The notes under the pieces: model-generated | The model's input: only the letters and a program-made list of their open reading frames with translations | Told to the model about the DNA's origin: nothing | Database searches by the model: none | Program-made: the position numbers and the translations under genes | In this document: positions 6,546 through 13,684 of the stretch, one piece after another | Position numbering within the stretch: position 1 is the first letter of the stretch | Layout of the letters: each line of letters begins with the position of its first letter | Origin: Bacteroidales bacterium UBA1184 | GTDB taxonomy: Bacteria; Bacteroidota; Bacteroidia; Bacteroidales; ML635J-15 | Direction: 5' to 3' | Assembly (NCBI GenBank): GCA_002310235.1 | Contig: DBYO01000009.1 | Span: forward strand, 1,154 to 19,116 | DNA length: 17,963 nt

Positions 6546-8210
6546 ATGAATAAGGAAACTTTTGCAAAATACATCAGCGACCTTTCGCTACTCGACAACG
6601 ACACTCTGCCCGAAATAAAGGCTATGCTCGACGAATTCCCTTATTTCCAGTCAGCATGGGTATTGTATATCAAAAATTTACACACCATAAAGGACATTAG
6701 GTACGAAAACAAACTGAAAACTGCTTGCGCATTCGTATCCGACAGAAAATTGCTGCACGACATCCTCAAAGGTTCATATATTCCAACTAACAGGCCTACA
6801 GACGAACAGGCTGACAGTCTTGTACAGACGCAATTCGTTGCTGCTACAGAAGAAAACAAAGAAATAGAACAAATACCTGTAGAGCCACAAAATATTGTGG
6901 CTCAAGACGAAACCGCAGAAAGCATCTCTGCACAGACACAATCCATTGCGGCTACAGAAGAAAACAAAGAAATAGGGCAAACACCTGTAGAGCCACAAAA
7001 TATTGTGGCTCAAGACGAAACAGTAGAAAGCAACCCGACACAAACGCAATTCATAGCGTCAACACCCGAAAGCGAAGATATAGAAGATTCACCCGTAGAG
7101 CCACAAAATTTTGTGGCTCAAGACGAAGCCTCAGAAAGCATCCCCGTACAGACGCAATTCATTGCGCCTCAGCCAGAATCCAAAGAGGACGAAAATCCAG
7201 AAATTCAACAAACCGACATTTCTGCTACGATTACAGAACAAGATTCTGAGGAATCCTCAAATCCTTATATTCTCGAATCTTCGAATCCTGAGCCAGAGCC
7301 CCCTGCCCCCCTCAGCATCGCCGATAGGATTTTGATGCAAATGGAGGAAATGCGCAAAGCGAAGGAATCTGCCGCATCCGCCGAAAATGAAATTTCAGAA
7401 TCACCTGTAGAGACGCAAAATATTGCGTCTCAAGAAGAAGATATTCCAATACAGCCACAAGAAAAACCCCAAGAAGATAGCACATCCGTACAGAAGGAAC
7501 CTATTGCATCAACATCAGATATCCAAGAATCAGAAGAATTTCCTGTAGAGACGCAACATATTGCGTCTCAGGATGAAAATACACAAAAAGAAGGTAAAGA
7601 AACGAAAATTGAATCTTCAAATTCCGAAACCGACCAACCGGAAACAGGGGAACAAGAAACAAGAAACATAGAAACAGAATCATCAAATCAGCCACAAAAA
7701 CAATCCTCAATCTCCCAGCAGCAAATAAAAGAAGCCATCGAAAAGCAGCTGCTATCCTTAGGCATTAATGCCAACATCACATTTACCGACGGCAGTGCAA
7801 ACATTCAATTCGAGAATTTTGATTTAAATGCCGAAAAAGAATCCTCATCGAATGAAGAAAATATCGTTGAGCCAAACGTTGAAACATCGAAAACTGCAGA
7901 AAAAGCACCGGAAGAAAAACCCGCAAACACATCAAATAAACGCAAAAAGATGGAGCTTATCGACCAGTTCCTCGTGTCGGAAGCAAAGATAGTACCAATA
8001 AAGAACTACCACAGCGACAGCACATTATCGACCGAATCGCTTATTGAGGACGAGGAATTGTTCAGCGAAAAACTGGCTAAGATATACATCAAGCAAGGGC
8101 ACCTTGAAAAGGCGTTGACAACTTATGAAAAATTATATTTGAAATATCCCGAAAAAAGTATTTACTTTGCGACCCAAATTGAATATGTTAAACGTTTAAT
8201 AAATAAATAA
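6546..8210 (+). CDS. Repeat-rich protein with TPR-like C-terminus, between lptE and secG
   Basis: A 554-residue protein with no signal peptide. The N-terminal part (about 1-85) is compact and helical-looking (NKETFAKYISDLSLL, DEFPYFQSAWVLYIKNLH). Residues 94-201 hold three 36-residue repeats beginning QTQ and containing PVEPQN[IF]VAQDE, and a fourth partial copy follows. Related motifs (VETQNIASQEE, VETQHIASQDE) recur up to about residue 345. The whole region from about 90 to 465 is acidic and low in complexity, rich in Glu, Gln, Ser and Pro, and probably disordered. The C-terminus (about 469-554) is conserved-looking: KMELIDQFLVSEAKIVP, then a TPR-like SEKLAKIYIKQGHLEKALTTYEKLYLKYP. The function is unknown. 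Its place between lptE and secG suggests an envelope-related task. The repeats are encoded by DNA palindromes and are described separately. The gene starts 2 bases after lptE and ends 6 bases before secG. Confidence 0.85.
   Translation: MNKETFAKYISDLSLLDNDTLPEIKAMLDEFPYFQSAWVLYIKNLHTIKDIRYENKLKTACAFVSDRKLLHDILKGSYIPTNRPTDEQADSLVQTQFVAATEENKEIEQIPVEPQNIVAQDETAESISAQTQSIAATEENKEIGQTPVEPQNIVAQDETVESNPTQTQFIASTPESEDIEDSPVEPQNFVAQDEASESIPVQTQFIAPQPESKEDENPEIQQTDISATITEQDSEESSNPYILESSNPEPEPPAPLSIADRILMQMEEMRKAKESAASAENEISESPVETQNIASQEEDIPIQPQEKPQEDSTSVQKEPIASTSDIQESEEFPVETQHIASQDENTQKEGKETKIESSNSETDQPETGEQETRNIETESSNQPQKQSSISQQQIKEAIEKQLLSLGINANITFTDGSANIQFENFDLNAEKESSSNEENIVEPNVETSKTAEKAPEEKPANTSNKRKKMELIDQFLVSEAKIVPIKNYHSDSTLSTESLIEDEELFSEKLAKIYIKQGHLEKALTTYEKLYLKYPEKSIYFATQIEYVKRLINK
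6882..6903. repeat. Palindrome copy 1 (GAGCCACAA stem)
   Basis: GAGCCACAA (6882-6890) and TTGTGGCTC (6895-6903) form a perfect 9-bp stem with a 4-base loop AATA. With flanking codons it encodes VEPQNIVAQDE. Confidence 0.85.
6990..7011. repeat. Palindrome copy 2 (GAGCCACAA stem)
   Basis: The same 9-bp stem and AATA loop as copy 1, exactly 108 bases downstream and in the same reading frame. Confidence 0.85.
7098..7119. repeat. Palindrome copy 3 (GAGCCACAA stem, AATT loop)
   Basis: A perfect 9-bp stem as in copies 1 and 2, with a loop change to AATT that turns Ile into Phe (VEPQNFVAQDE). It lies a further 108 bases downstream. Confidence 0.85.
7149..7170. repeat. Degraded palindrome (AGACGCAA/TTGCGCCT)
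   Basis: AGACGCAA-TTCA-TTGCGCCT (7150-7169) has a single stem mismatch and encodes QTQFIAPQ. Weaker relatives occupy the same place in each 108-bp unit, at about 6825-6844, 6933-6952 and 7041-7060. Another degraded relative may lie near 7491-7510. All keep the same reading frame. Confidence 0.6.
7410..7431. repeat. Palindrome copy 4 (GAGACGCAA stem)
   Basis: GAGACGCAA (7410-7418) and TTGCGTCTC (7423-7431) form a perfect 9-bp stem with loop AATA. It differs from copies 1-3 at two stem pairs, each changed on both arms. It encodes VETQNIASQEE and lies outside the tandem 108-bp array. Confidence 0.85.
7548..7569. repeat. Palindrome copy 5 (GAGACGCAA stem, CATA loop)
   Basis: GAGACGCAA (7548-7556) and TTGCGTCTC (7561-7569) form a perfect 9-bp stem with loop CATA. 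It encodes VETQHIASQDE in the same frame as the other copies. Confidence 0.85.
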
Positions 8211-8216
8211 AAAGTT

Positions 8217-8546
8217 ATGTATAGTTTTTTCTCTGTAATGATTCTAATATGTGCAGTATTGCTAATATTAGTAGTGTTAATACAGAACAGCAAAGGCGGC
8301 GGTCTGGCATCCAACTTCAGCCAGGGCAATCAGGTAATGGGCGTTAAGAAGACCACCGATTTTCTGGAAAAAGCAACTTGGACTTTGGCTATTTGCCTTG
8401 CAGTTTTCTGCCTTGCAGCAAGCTTCACTATTCCTCACGAGAAGAAAGATGCTCCTAAGACAGAACAGACTCAGGAAGCAGCAGCAGAAGATGCAGCTGC
8501 CGAAGACGCAGCTAATGCAGGAGCAGAAGAAGCCACTGCCGAATAA
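8217..8546 (+). CDS. secG: Preprotein translocase subunit SecG
   Basis: A 109-residue inner-membrane subunit of the SecYEG channel. Two hydrophobic helices (about 3-22 and 53-71) flank the conserved cytosolic loop with LIQNSKGGGLASNFSQGNQVMGVKKTTDFLEKATW (key parts QNSKGGGL and FLEKATW). The first 73 residues match the family. The remaining tail is an Ala/Glu/Asp-rich extension (about 77-109), common in Bacteroidota and probably disordered. The gene lies 6 bases after the repeat protein and is the last of the sigma-54 activator run. A hairpin follows at 8578-8616. SecG helps the export of envelope proteins, including the lipoprotein precursors of this region. Confidence 0.93.
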   Translation: MYSFFSVMILICAVLLILVVLIQNSKGGGLASNFSQGNQVMGVKKTTDFLEKATWTLAICLAVFCLAASFTIPHEKKDAPKTEQTQEAAAEDAAAEDAANAGAEEATAE

Positions 8547-8577
8547 TTGCGACCAAAGAGACACATTTCTTAAAAAT

Positions 8578-8616
8578 GCCTGCTTCCGACCAATTTGTTG
8601 GGGGTAGGCTCTTTTT
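8578..8616 (+). terminator. Probable rho-independent terminator after secG
   Basis: GCCTGC (8578-8583) can pair with GTAGGC (8604-8609), with one G-U pair. Inner CC/GG and CCAA/TTGG pairings extend the stem across bulges, and a T-rich tract follows at 8610-8616. The stem is imperfect but well placed between secG and purE. Confidence 0.5.
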
Positions 8617-8639
8617 GTTAATGGAAATTTTATCAGATT

Positions 8640-9146
8640 ATGAAACCGATAGTTAGCATCATCATGGGGTCGGCATCAGACTGGAAAGTCATGGAAAAAG
8701 CCGCAAACCAGCTCAACGAATTCAAGATTCCGTTTGAGATAAACGCATTGTCGGCTCACCGCACCCCCGACGAAGTTGAAAAATTCGCCCGCGAAGCTGC
8801 ACCACGCGGAATCAAGGTCATAATTGCAGGCGCAGGAATGGCCGCCCACCTATGCGGTGTCATAGCAGCAGTAACACCAATACCTGTAATCGGAGTTCCT
8901 ATCAACGCCAGCTTCGACGGAATGGACGCACTTCTGGCAATAGTTCAGATGCCTCCTGGAATCCCCGTTGCTACCGTAGCCGTAAACGGCGCACAGAACG
9001 CAGCAATACTTGCCGCCCAGATGCTCGCAACAGGTGATGCCGAGATTGCACAAAAACTTGTCGAATTCAAGGAAAACCTGAAGCAGAAAATCGTCAAGGC
9101 AAACAAGGAACTCGAAGAATACAAGTTCGAATACCGCGTAATATAA
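8640..9146 (+). CDS. purE: N5-carboxyaminoimidazole ribonucleotide mutase (PurE)
   Basis: A 168-residue class I PurE of normal length. It would convert N5-CAIR to CAIR in de novo purine synthesis in the cytosol. Motifs are IIMGSASDW (7-15), the catalytic-histidine segment SAHRTPDEV (38-46, H40), IAGAGMAAHLCGV (about 62-74) and GVPINASFDGMDALLAIVQMPPGIPVATV, of which INASFDGMDAL is the substrate-phosphate loop. The start is an ATG 94 bases after secG, with the presumed terminator between them. The stop TAA overlaps the next ATG by one base (TAATG), so purE is probably translated together with the following envelope genes, although no functional link is known. Confidence 0.95.
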   Translation: MKPIVSIIMGSASDWKVMEKAANQLNEFKIPFEINALSAHRTPDEVEKFAREAAPRGIKVIIAGAGMAAHLCGVIAAVTPIPVIGVPINASFDGMDALLAIVQMPPGIPVATVAVNGAQNAAILAAQMLATGDAEIAQKLVEFKENLKQKIVKANKELEEYKFEYRVI

Positions 9147-9970
9147 TGAAACTCAAGGTTGCCATATTGACATTGCTTGCTATAGCTATCTCAGTTTTCG
9201 CCTCGGCGCAAATCGAGACCAACAACGCAGGCGCACGTAGTGCCGGCATTGGCAACACATCGACTACAATACGCGACACTTGGGCTGTCTTCAATAACCC
9301 TGCAGCAACCTGCCGACTGAACAAAATCAGCGCTGGCTTATACTACGAAAACCGCTTCCTGCTGAAACAAACAGGCTACGGCGCACTCGCATTCCAGATG
9401 CCTGTACACAAGTCGGGAAACATTTCCGTCGGCGTATGCCACTACGGCTACAAATACTACCAATACAGCCGCGCCACCATCGGATATTCGCAGCAATTGT
9501 TCACTAACCTATATATGGGTCTGAACATCAACTACCTGCACCTGTCGCAAGCCGAATATTACGGCAACGCAAACGGCATGACATTCGAACTGGGACTATA
9601 TTCGCAACCAGTGAAAAACTTCGCCATAGGCGTATATGTTTTCAACCCCGTAAATGTCTCATTTTTTGAGAACAGGGACATGAAAATGCCTGTAACCATG
9701 AAGCTAGGCCTCTCCTACCTATTCAGCGACGCATTGCTGCTTGCCGTTGAAACAGGAAAATCGATAAACGGCTACACCCCGATTTTCAAGGGCGGAATCG
9801 AATACACACTCCGCAAGCATTTCTCGTTCCGCGCCGGCATTTCGATGCTACCGATTGAATATTCATTCGGTCTTGGCTACAAAATTGCAGGCGCCACAAT
9901 CGACCTCGCATTCGCATACCATCAGATACTTGGGCTAAGTCCAAAAATATCGGTGCAATATGAATTCTAA
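9146..9970 (+). CDS. PorV/PorQ-like outer-membrane beta-barrel protein
   Basis: A 274-residue protein with a Sec signal peptide (about 1-21, ending FASA before Q22). The following AGARSAGIGNTSTTIRDTWAVFNNPA is characteristic of the PorV/PorQ-like group: a Gly-rich stretch, then FNNPA. The rest is made of alternating amphipathic strands with aromatic residues and ends in Phe (QYEF), as barrels do. PorV and PorQ in Porphyromonas and Flavobacterium serve the type IX secretion system, but many relatives are not linked to it, and the exact subtype cannot be fixed here. The ATG overlaps the purE stop by one base. The end overlaps the next gene by 11 bases, a sign of translational coupling. Confidence 0.72.
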   Translation: MKLKVAILTLLAIAISVFASAQIETNNAGARSAGIGNTSTTIRDTWAVFNNPAATCRLNKISAGLYYENRFLLKQTGYGALAFQMPVHKSGNISVGVCHYGYKYYQYSRATIGYSQQLFTNLYMGLNINYLHLSQAEYYGNANGMTFELGLYSQPVKNFAIGVYVFNPVNVSFFENRDMKMPVTMKLGLSYLFSDALLLAVETGKSINGYTPIFKGGIEYTLRKHFSFRAGISMLPIEYSFGLGYKIAGATIDLAFAYHQILGLSPKISVQYEF

Positions 9971-12041
9971 GTCACTGCTGAAATATTTCGCAGCCATTGC
10001 ATTCATTTTCTGCACGGCAAACCTGTCGGCTCAGGTCGAAAACTCCATCGCATTACAGGACATAGTTGAAGAAATCGCCGAAAATTCCGACGACGAACTC
10101 GACTACACTACGCTTTTCAACAACCTTGAAATCCTTGCCGAAAATCCTCTCGACCTTAACACTGCCACTGCTGAAGAATTTCGCGAAATTTTGTTCCTAA
10201 ACGAATATCAAATCTATTCAATAATCAGATACAGAACGAAATACAACGGATTCAAGACAATATACGAATTGGCATTCGTCGAAGGTCTCGACGAACTTAC
10301 AATGAAATACCTCTACCCTTTCGTCACAATTGGCACAGAAAAGCCAAAGGCGAAAACCAATTGGAAAAAAATATTTACCTACGGACACCACACGGTTCTT
10401 GGTCGTTACCAGCGAACATTGCAAAAAAAGGCCGGCTACAACATCTCCGACAGCATTCTTGCAATAAAACCCGATAAATCAAGATATTTGGGTTCGCCAG
10501 ACAAGTATTACCTAAAATACAACTATTCGTACAAGAAAAATATTTCCTACGGTTTTACTGCCGAAAAGGACGAGGGCGAACAATTCTTCCGCGGTGCACA
10601 AAAATACGGATTCGACTTTTACTCGGCGCATTTTATGCTTGGCGACATCGGCATCTTGAAAAAAGTTATCGTCGGCGACTATGTTGCACAGTTCGGACAG
10701 GGTCTTACAATGTGGACTGGCATGAGCTTCGGCAAAGGCTCTGGTGTTGAAGGAGTAATAAAAAAGCCCCGCCTAGTTGACAAGTACTCGTCGGCAAACG
10801 AGTCGGCATTTATGCGCGGAGAGGCTGCAACGATAAAACTCAAGGACTTCACAATCACCGAATTCGTATCGTACAAATCACTTGACGCTGGTATAGCGGA
10901 AGCTGACACTCTTACCGAGGAAGAGGACCTTGTGACAAGTTTCCTTGAGACTGGCTACCACCGTACGCCGAACGAAATTGCCAAACGACACACCATCAAG
11001 GAATTTGTAACAGGTGGAAATGTAACCTGGCAAGGCAACAAACTGAAAATTGGTGCAACCGGCGTTTATTATTCCTACTCCAACCCATTGAACACCAACG
11101 ACAGAGCCTACGAATATTTCAACTTCAACGGCAAATCTAATTTTAACCTTGGCGTTGACTACCTGCTCAACTTGCACAAGGTCAACATTTTCGGCGAAAC
11201 ATCAATGAGTCCGAACGGCGGCATCGCTACTGTTGACGGTGCTACAATCGACTTTGTGCCCGAATTCAAGATGTCGGCACTTTACAGATACTACAGTCCC
11301 AAATACCAGAACATGTATGCACAAGGCTTCTCGGAAGGCAACAAGACATACAATGAATCGGGCATATACATCGGTGCCGAGATTCTGCCCGTTAAGCATT
11401 TGCGCTTCAACATATACTTCGACAGCTGGAAATTCCCATGGCTGAAATACGGAGTAAACGCACCGTCAACAGGACACGAATGGACAGCCGAAGCCACCTA
11501 TACGCCCAAGCGCAACATCGAAATGATACTTCGTGCCAAGTATGAGACCAAGCAGAAAAATTCGACCGACGACACCAATATAAAGGAACTCATCAACTAC
11601 AGCACCTCCAAATACAGATATCAGCTCAACATTACGCCAAATAACGAATGGAAACTGAAGAGCCGCATAGAAGTGTCGCACTACCATCGTCCCGACAGCG
11701 CAAGCTGGGGATTCCTAGTATGCGAGGACCTGCAGTACAAACCAGCAAAACTTCCGCTCACATTCACCGCCCGAATCGCATTGTTCGACACTCAGGACTA
11801 CAATTCAAGAATTTACGCCTACGAGCAAGATGTTTTGTATGCATTCACAGTTCCGATGTTCTACGGTCGAGGCACGCGACTGGCACTCGTCATAAAATAC
11901 GACGTAACCGACAACATCGACCTGTGGTTCAGAATTGCCAACTCTTATTATGCCGACAAGACCGTACTTGGCTCCGGACTTGATGAAATACAAGGTCCAA
12001 ACAGAACCGAAGTAAAACTGCAATTCAGACTTAAATTCTAA
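9960..12041 (+). CDS. Helix-hairpin-helix domain protein with predicted outer-membrane barrel
   Basis: A 693-residue protein. A signal peptide (about 1-24, ending LSA before Q25) is followed by a helical segment and a helix-hairpin-helix region of ComEA type (about 62-121): NPLDLNTATAEEFREI, then FKTIYELAFVEGLDELTMKYL. The remaining 570 or so residues are strand-rich with many Tyr, Phe and Lys and close with LQFRLKF, suggesting a large beta-barrel. Proteins of this architecture are common in Bacteroidota and uncharacterised. HhH domains often bind DNA, and ComEA itself is a DNA receptor, but neither is shown here. It overlaps the PorV-like gene by 11 bases and is followed 3 bases later by a small helical protein. 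The four genes from purE are therefore packed as one transcription unit. Confidence 0.75.
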   Translation: MNSKSLLKYFAAIAFIFCTANLSAQVENSIALQDIVEEIAENSDDELDYTTLFNNLEILAENPLDLNTATAEEFREILFLNEYQIYSIIRYRTKYNGFKTIYELAFVEGLDELTMKYLYPFVTIGTEKPKAKTNWKKIFTYGHHTVLGRYQRTLQKKAGYNISDSILAIKPDKSRYLGSPDKYYLKYNYSYKKNISYGFTAEKDEGEQFFRGAQKYGFDFYSAHFMLGDIGILKKVIVGDYVAQFGQGLTMWTGMSFGKGSGVEGVIKKPRLVDKYSSANESAFMRGEAATIKLKDFTITEFVSYKSLDAGIAEADTLTEEEDLVTSFLETGYHRTPNEIAKRHTIKEFVTGGNVTWQGNKLKIGATGVYYSYSNPLNTNDRAYEYFNFNGKSNFNLGVDYLLNLHKVNIFGETSMSPNGGIATVDGATIDFVPEFKMSALYRYYSPKYQNMYAQGFSEGNKTYNESGIYIGAEILPVKHLRFNIYFDSWKFPWLKYGVNAPSTGHEWTAEATYTPKRNIEMILRAKYETKQKNSTDDTNIKELINYSTSKYRYQLNITPNNEWKLKSRIEVSHYHRPDSASWGFLVCEDLQYKPAKLPLTFTARIALFDTQDYNSRIYAYEQDVLYAFTVPMFYGRGTRLALVIKYDVTDNIDLWFRIANSYYADKTVLGSGLDEIQGPNRTEVKLQFRLKF

Positions 12042-12044
12042 GGT

Positions 12045-12518
12045 ATGCAGATAACGACCAAGGAAGAACATATTGATTTTCTGAACGGAATACTAACCCA
12101 AGCAAAAAGTCTTGTCGTAGAAGGACATACCGCTGTCGCAACACTTGTGATGTCGCAACTGATTGAAATTATGGGCAGCTACTTCGATGCTAAGCCTATG
12201 CGTTCTCGCGAGCAGTCGGCAAACCGTTTCAACACAGCCATTTACAAGTTATTTCCAATAAAATACTCGAAAGCCAACAAAAAAAGCTTCCTATACTACC
12301 AGTTGCGTACATCGATTGTCCACACACTTACGCCAACCTGCAGCGTAGCACTAAAAAGCGGCACCTCGGACCAGCATCTTGTAGAAAAAGATGAAATTAC
12401 AGGAATTTATGTTGGCAATCTTCTCTGTGACACAGAAAAAGCAGTTGGAATCCTCATCCGCCTCATCAACGAGGACAAGGTGAAAGTTAAAAAGTTAGCT
12501 GCAGGAGAAATAGACTAG
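12045..12518 (+). CDS. Small helical protein with HEPN-like R-x4-H motif (function unknown)
   Basis: A 157-residue protein with no signal peptide or membrane segment. It appears mostly alpha-helical. The helix YYQLRTSIVHTLTP contains R88-x4-H93, the catalytic or structural signature of HEPN domains, with an upstream helix (about 11-48, FLNGILTQAK and VMSQLIEIMGSYF) that fits the fold. HEPN proteins include RNases of toxin-antitoxin and defence systems but also non-catalytic versions. No antitoxin-like partner is adjacent, and the gene sits at the end of the purE run, 3 bases after the HhH-barrel gene. The ATG at 12045 is the first start after that stop. The stop interlocks with that of the convergent minus-strand gene. 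The HEPN assignment is inference from one motif and general shape. Confidence 0.7.
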   Translation: MQITTKEEHIDFLNGILTQAKSLVVEGHTAVATLVMSQLIEIMGSYFDAKPMRSREQSANRFNTAIYKLFPIKYSKANKKSFLYYQLRTSIVHTLTPTCSVALKSGTSDQHLVEKDEITGIYVGNLLCDTEKAVGILIRLINEDKVKVKKLAAGEID

Positions 12519-13684
12519 CCTTTAAATGCCGTTGCAATCCTATCCAAGGCCTCCTTCAGAATCGACCTTGGGCAACCGATGTTCATGCGGAAGAACCCAG
12601 CATAATCGTCACCACCAAATGTAAGGCCACTATTTAGAGCAACTTTTGCCTTATTTATCAGTCTGTCCTGCAATTCGTCGTGCGACATGCCAAATCCATT
12701 GAAATCGAGCCACAGCAGATACGAAGCCTCGGGCAATACGGCCTTGACTTCCGGCAAGTTCCGTTTGAAATAATCGTCGGCAAAAGCAATGTTATCGACC
12801 AAATAATCCTTCAGCTGCGAAAGCCATTCCTCGCCGCCACAGAAAGCAGCTTCGGCACCTATGTAGGCAAAAATGTTGCCGTTCGCAAATTCTGATGCCT
12901 CAAGGTATTCGAAGTAGGTGTCGCGAATCGACTTTTCGGGAATATAGGCAATCGAACTTGACAAACCTGCAATATTGAAGGTCTTGCTAGGTGCAATGAA
13001 AGTTATGCAGTTCGACTTAGCATCATCCGAAACCGTTGAAAACGAGGTATGTTTGTAGCCAGGCAAAGTAAGGTCAGCATGTATCTCGTCAGAAATGACA
13101 AGTACACCGTTACGCTTGCATATTTCGGCAATACGCACCAAATCGTCACGTGACCAAACAGTTCCGCCTGGGTTGTGAGGATTCGACAGTAGCATCATCT
13201 TGCATCCGGCAGCCTTACGTTCCAAATCGTCGAAATCGATTTCGAAGCGACCATTTTTCAGTATTAATTTGTTGGTTACCAACTCGCGACCATTATTTAC
13301 TGGCAGGTTCACAAATGGCGGATACACAGGAGTATTTATAAGAATCTTATCTCCCGGCTTAGTAAATGCCTGAATACAAAAAGCAATTCCGACTACAATT
13401 CCTGGAATGTAATGCAATTCCCGTTTTTCAGCCTTTATGGAATAATGTTTTGCGAACCAATCAATTACAGCACCGAAATATGAACTATCGCCAAACGTAT
13501 ATCCAAGAAAACCCTGGTCGCAACGCTTTCTGATTGCATCGAGCACACAGTCCGGTGCTTTGAAGTCCATGTCGGCAACCCACATCGGCAACAAATCATC
13601 GGTACCGAAAAATGGTTTCATCAAATCATGCTTTACACTTGCACTCCCCTTACGTGGGAAAACTTCGTCAAAATTGTATTTCAT
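12515..13684 (-). CDS. MalY/PatB family PLP-dependent aminotransferase (putative C-S lyase)
   Basis: A 389-residue fold-type I enzyme. The family opening is present (FDEVFPRKGSASVKHD, then LPMWVADMDF, 32-41). Further motifs are GYTFGDSSYFGAVIDWF (61-77), LLSNPHNPGGTVW (165-177), the cofactor-ring ISDEIHADL (197-205) with D199, and the Schiff-base lysine K234 in APSKTFNIAGL. A C-terminal FFRMNIGCPRS supplies the carboxylate-binding arginine. Relatives act as cystathionine beta-lyases, cutting C-S bonds to give homocysteine, ammonia and pyruvate; others have regulatory or aminotransferase roles. The true substrate cannot be read from sequence. The start codon overlaps the lgt stop by 4 bases, so it is co-translated with lgt. 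No terminator is seen; the convergent gene's stop lies within the same four bases. Confidence 0.88.
   Translation of the reverse strand: MKYNFDEVFPRKGSASVKHDLMKPFFGTDDLLPMWVADMDFKAPDCVLDAIRKRCDQGFLGYTFGDSSYFGAVIDWFAKHYSIKAEKRELHYIPGIVVGIAFCIQAFTKPGDKILINTPVYPPFVNLPVNNGRELVTNKLILKNGRFEIDFDDLERKAAGCKMMLLSNPHNPGGTVWSRDDLVRIAEICKRNGVLVISDEIHADLTLPGYKHTSFSTVSDDAKSNCITFIAPSKTFNIAGLSSSIAYIPEKSIRDTYFEYLEASEFANGNIFAYIGAEAAFCGGEEWLSQLKDYLVDNIAFADDYFKRNLPEVKAVLPEASYLLWLDFNGFGMSHDELQDRLINKAKVALNSGLTFGGDDYAGFFRMNIGCPRSILKEALDRIATAFKG

Larger units (their letters stand above)
6825..7190 (+). repeat. 108-bp in-frame tandem repeat, three copies plus a partial fourth
   Basis: Units run 6825-6932, 6933-7040 and 7041-7148, each 36 codons, with a truncated fourth from 7149. 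Units 1 and 2 are nearly identical (QTQ-x-[VI]AATEENKEI, then PVEPQNIVAQDET). Unit 3 has diverged. Each unit contains one strong palindrome and one degraded palindrome. The unit length is a multiple of three, so copy-number change keeps the reading frame. Confidence 0.9.

Noticed and set aside
6774..7049. Minus-strand open frame across the tandem repeats
   Set aside because: It is a mirror of the repeat-coding strand, kept open by the repeat composition; no homology or start signal is visible.
6825..7190. CRISPR-like array
   Set aside because: The 108-bp units are contiguous coding repeats without unique spacers, and no cas gene is near.
8398..8607. Plus-strand open frame overlapping the secG end and the terminator
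   Set aside because: It is a frame-shifted shadow of the Ala/Glu-rich secG tail.
11648..11983. Plus-strand open frame of 111 codons inside the HhH-barrel gene
   Set aside because: It is out of frame within an intact gene and rich in His, Arg and Ser, a composition typical of shadow frames.
12045..13684. Toxin-antitoxin pair formed by the HEPN-like gene and its neighbour
   Set aside because: The neighbour is a convergent MalY-type enzyme on the other strand, and no nucleotidyltransferase or other antitoxin partner is visible.
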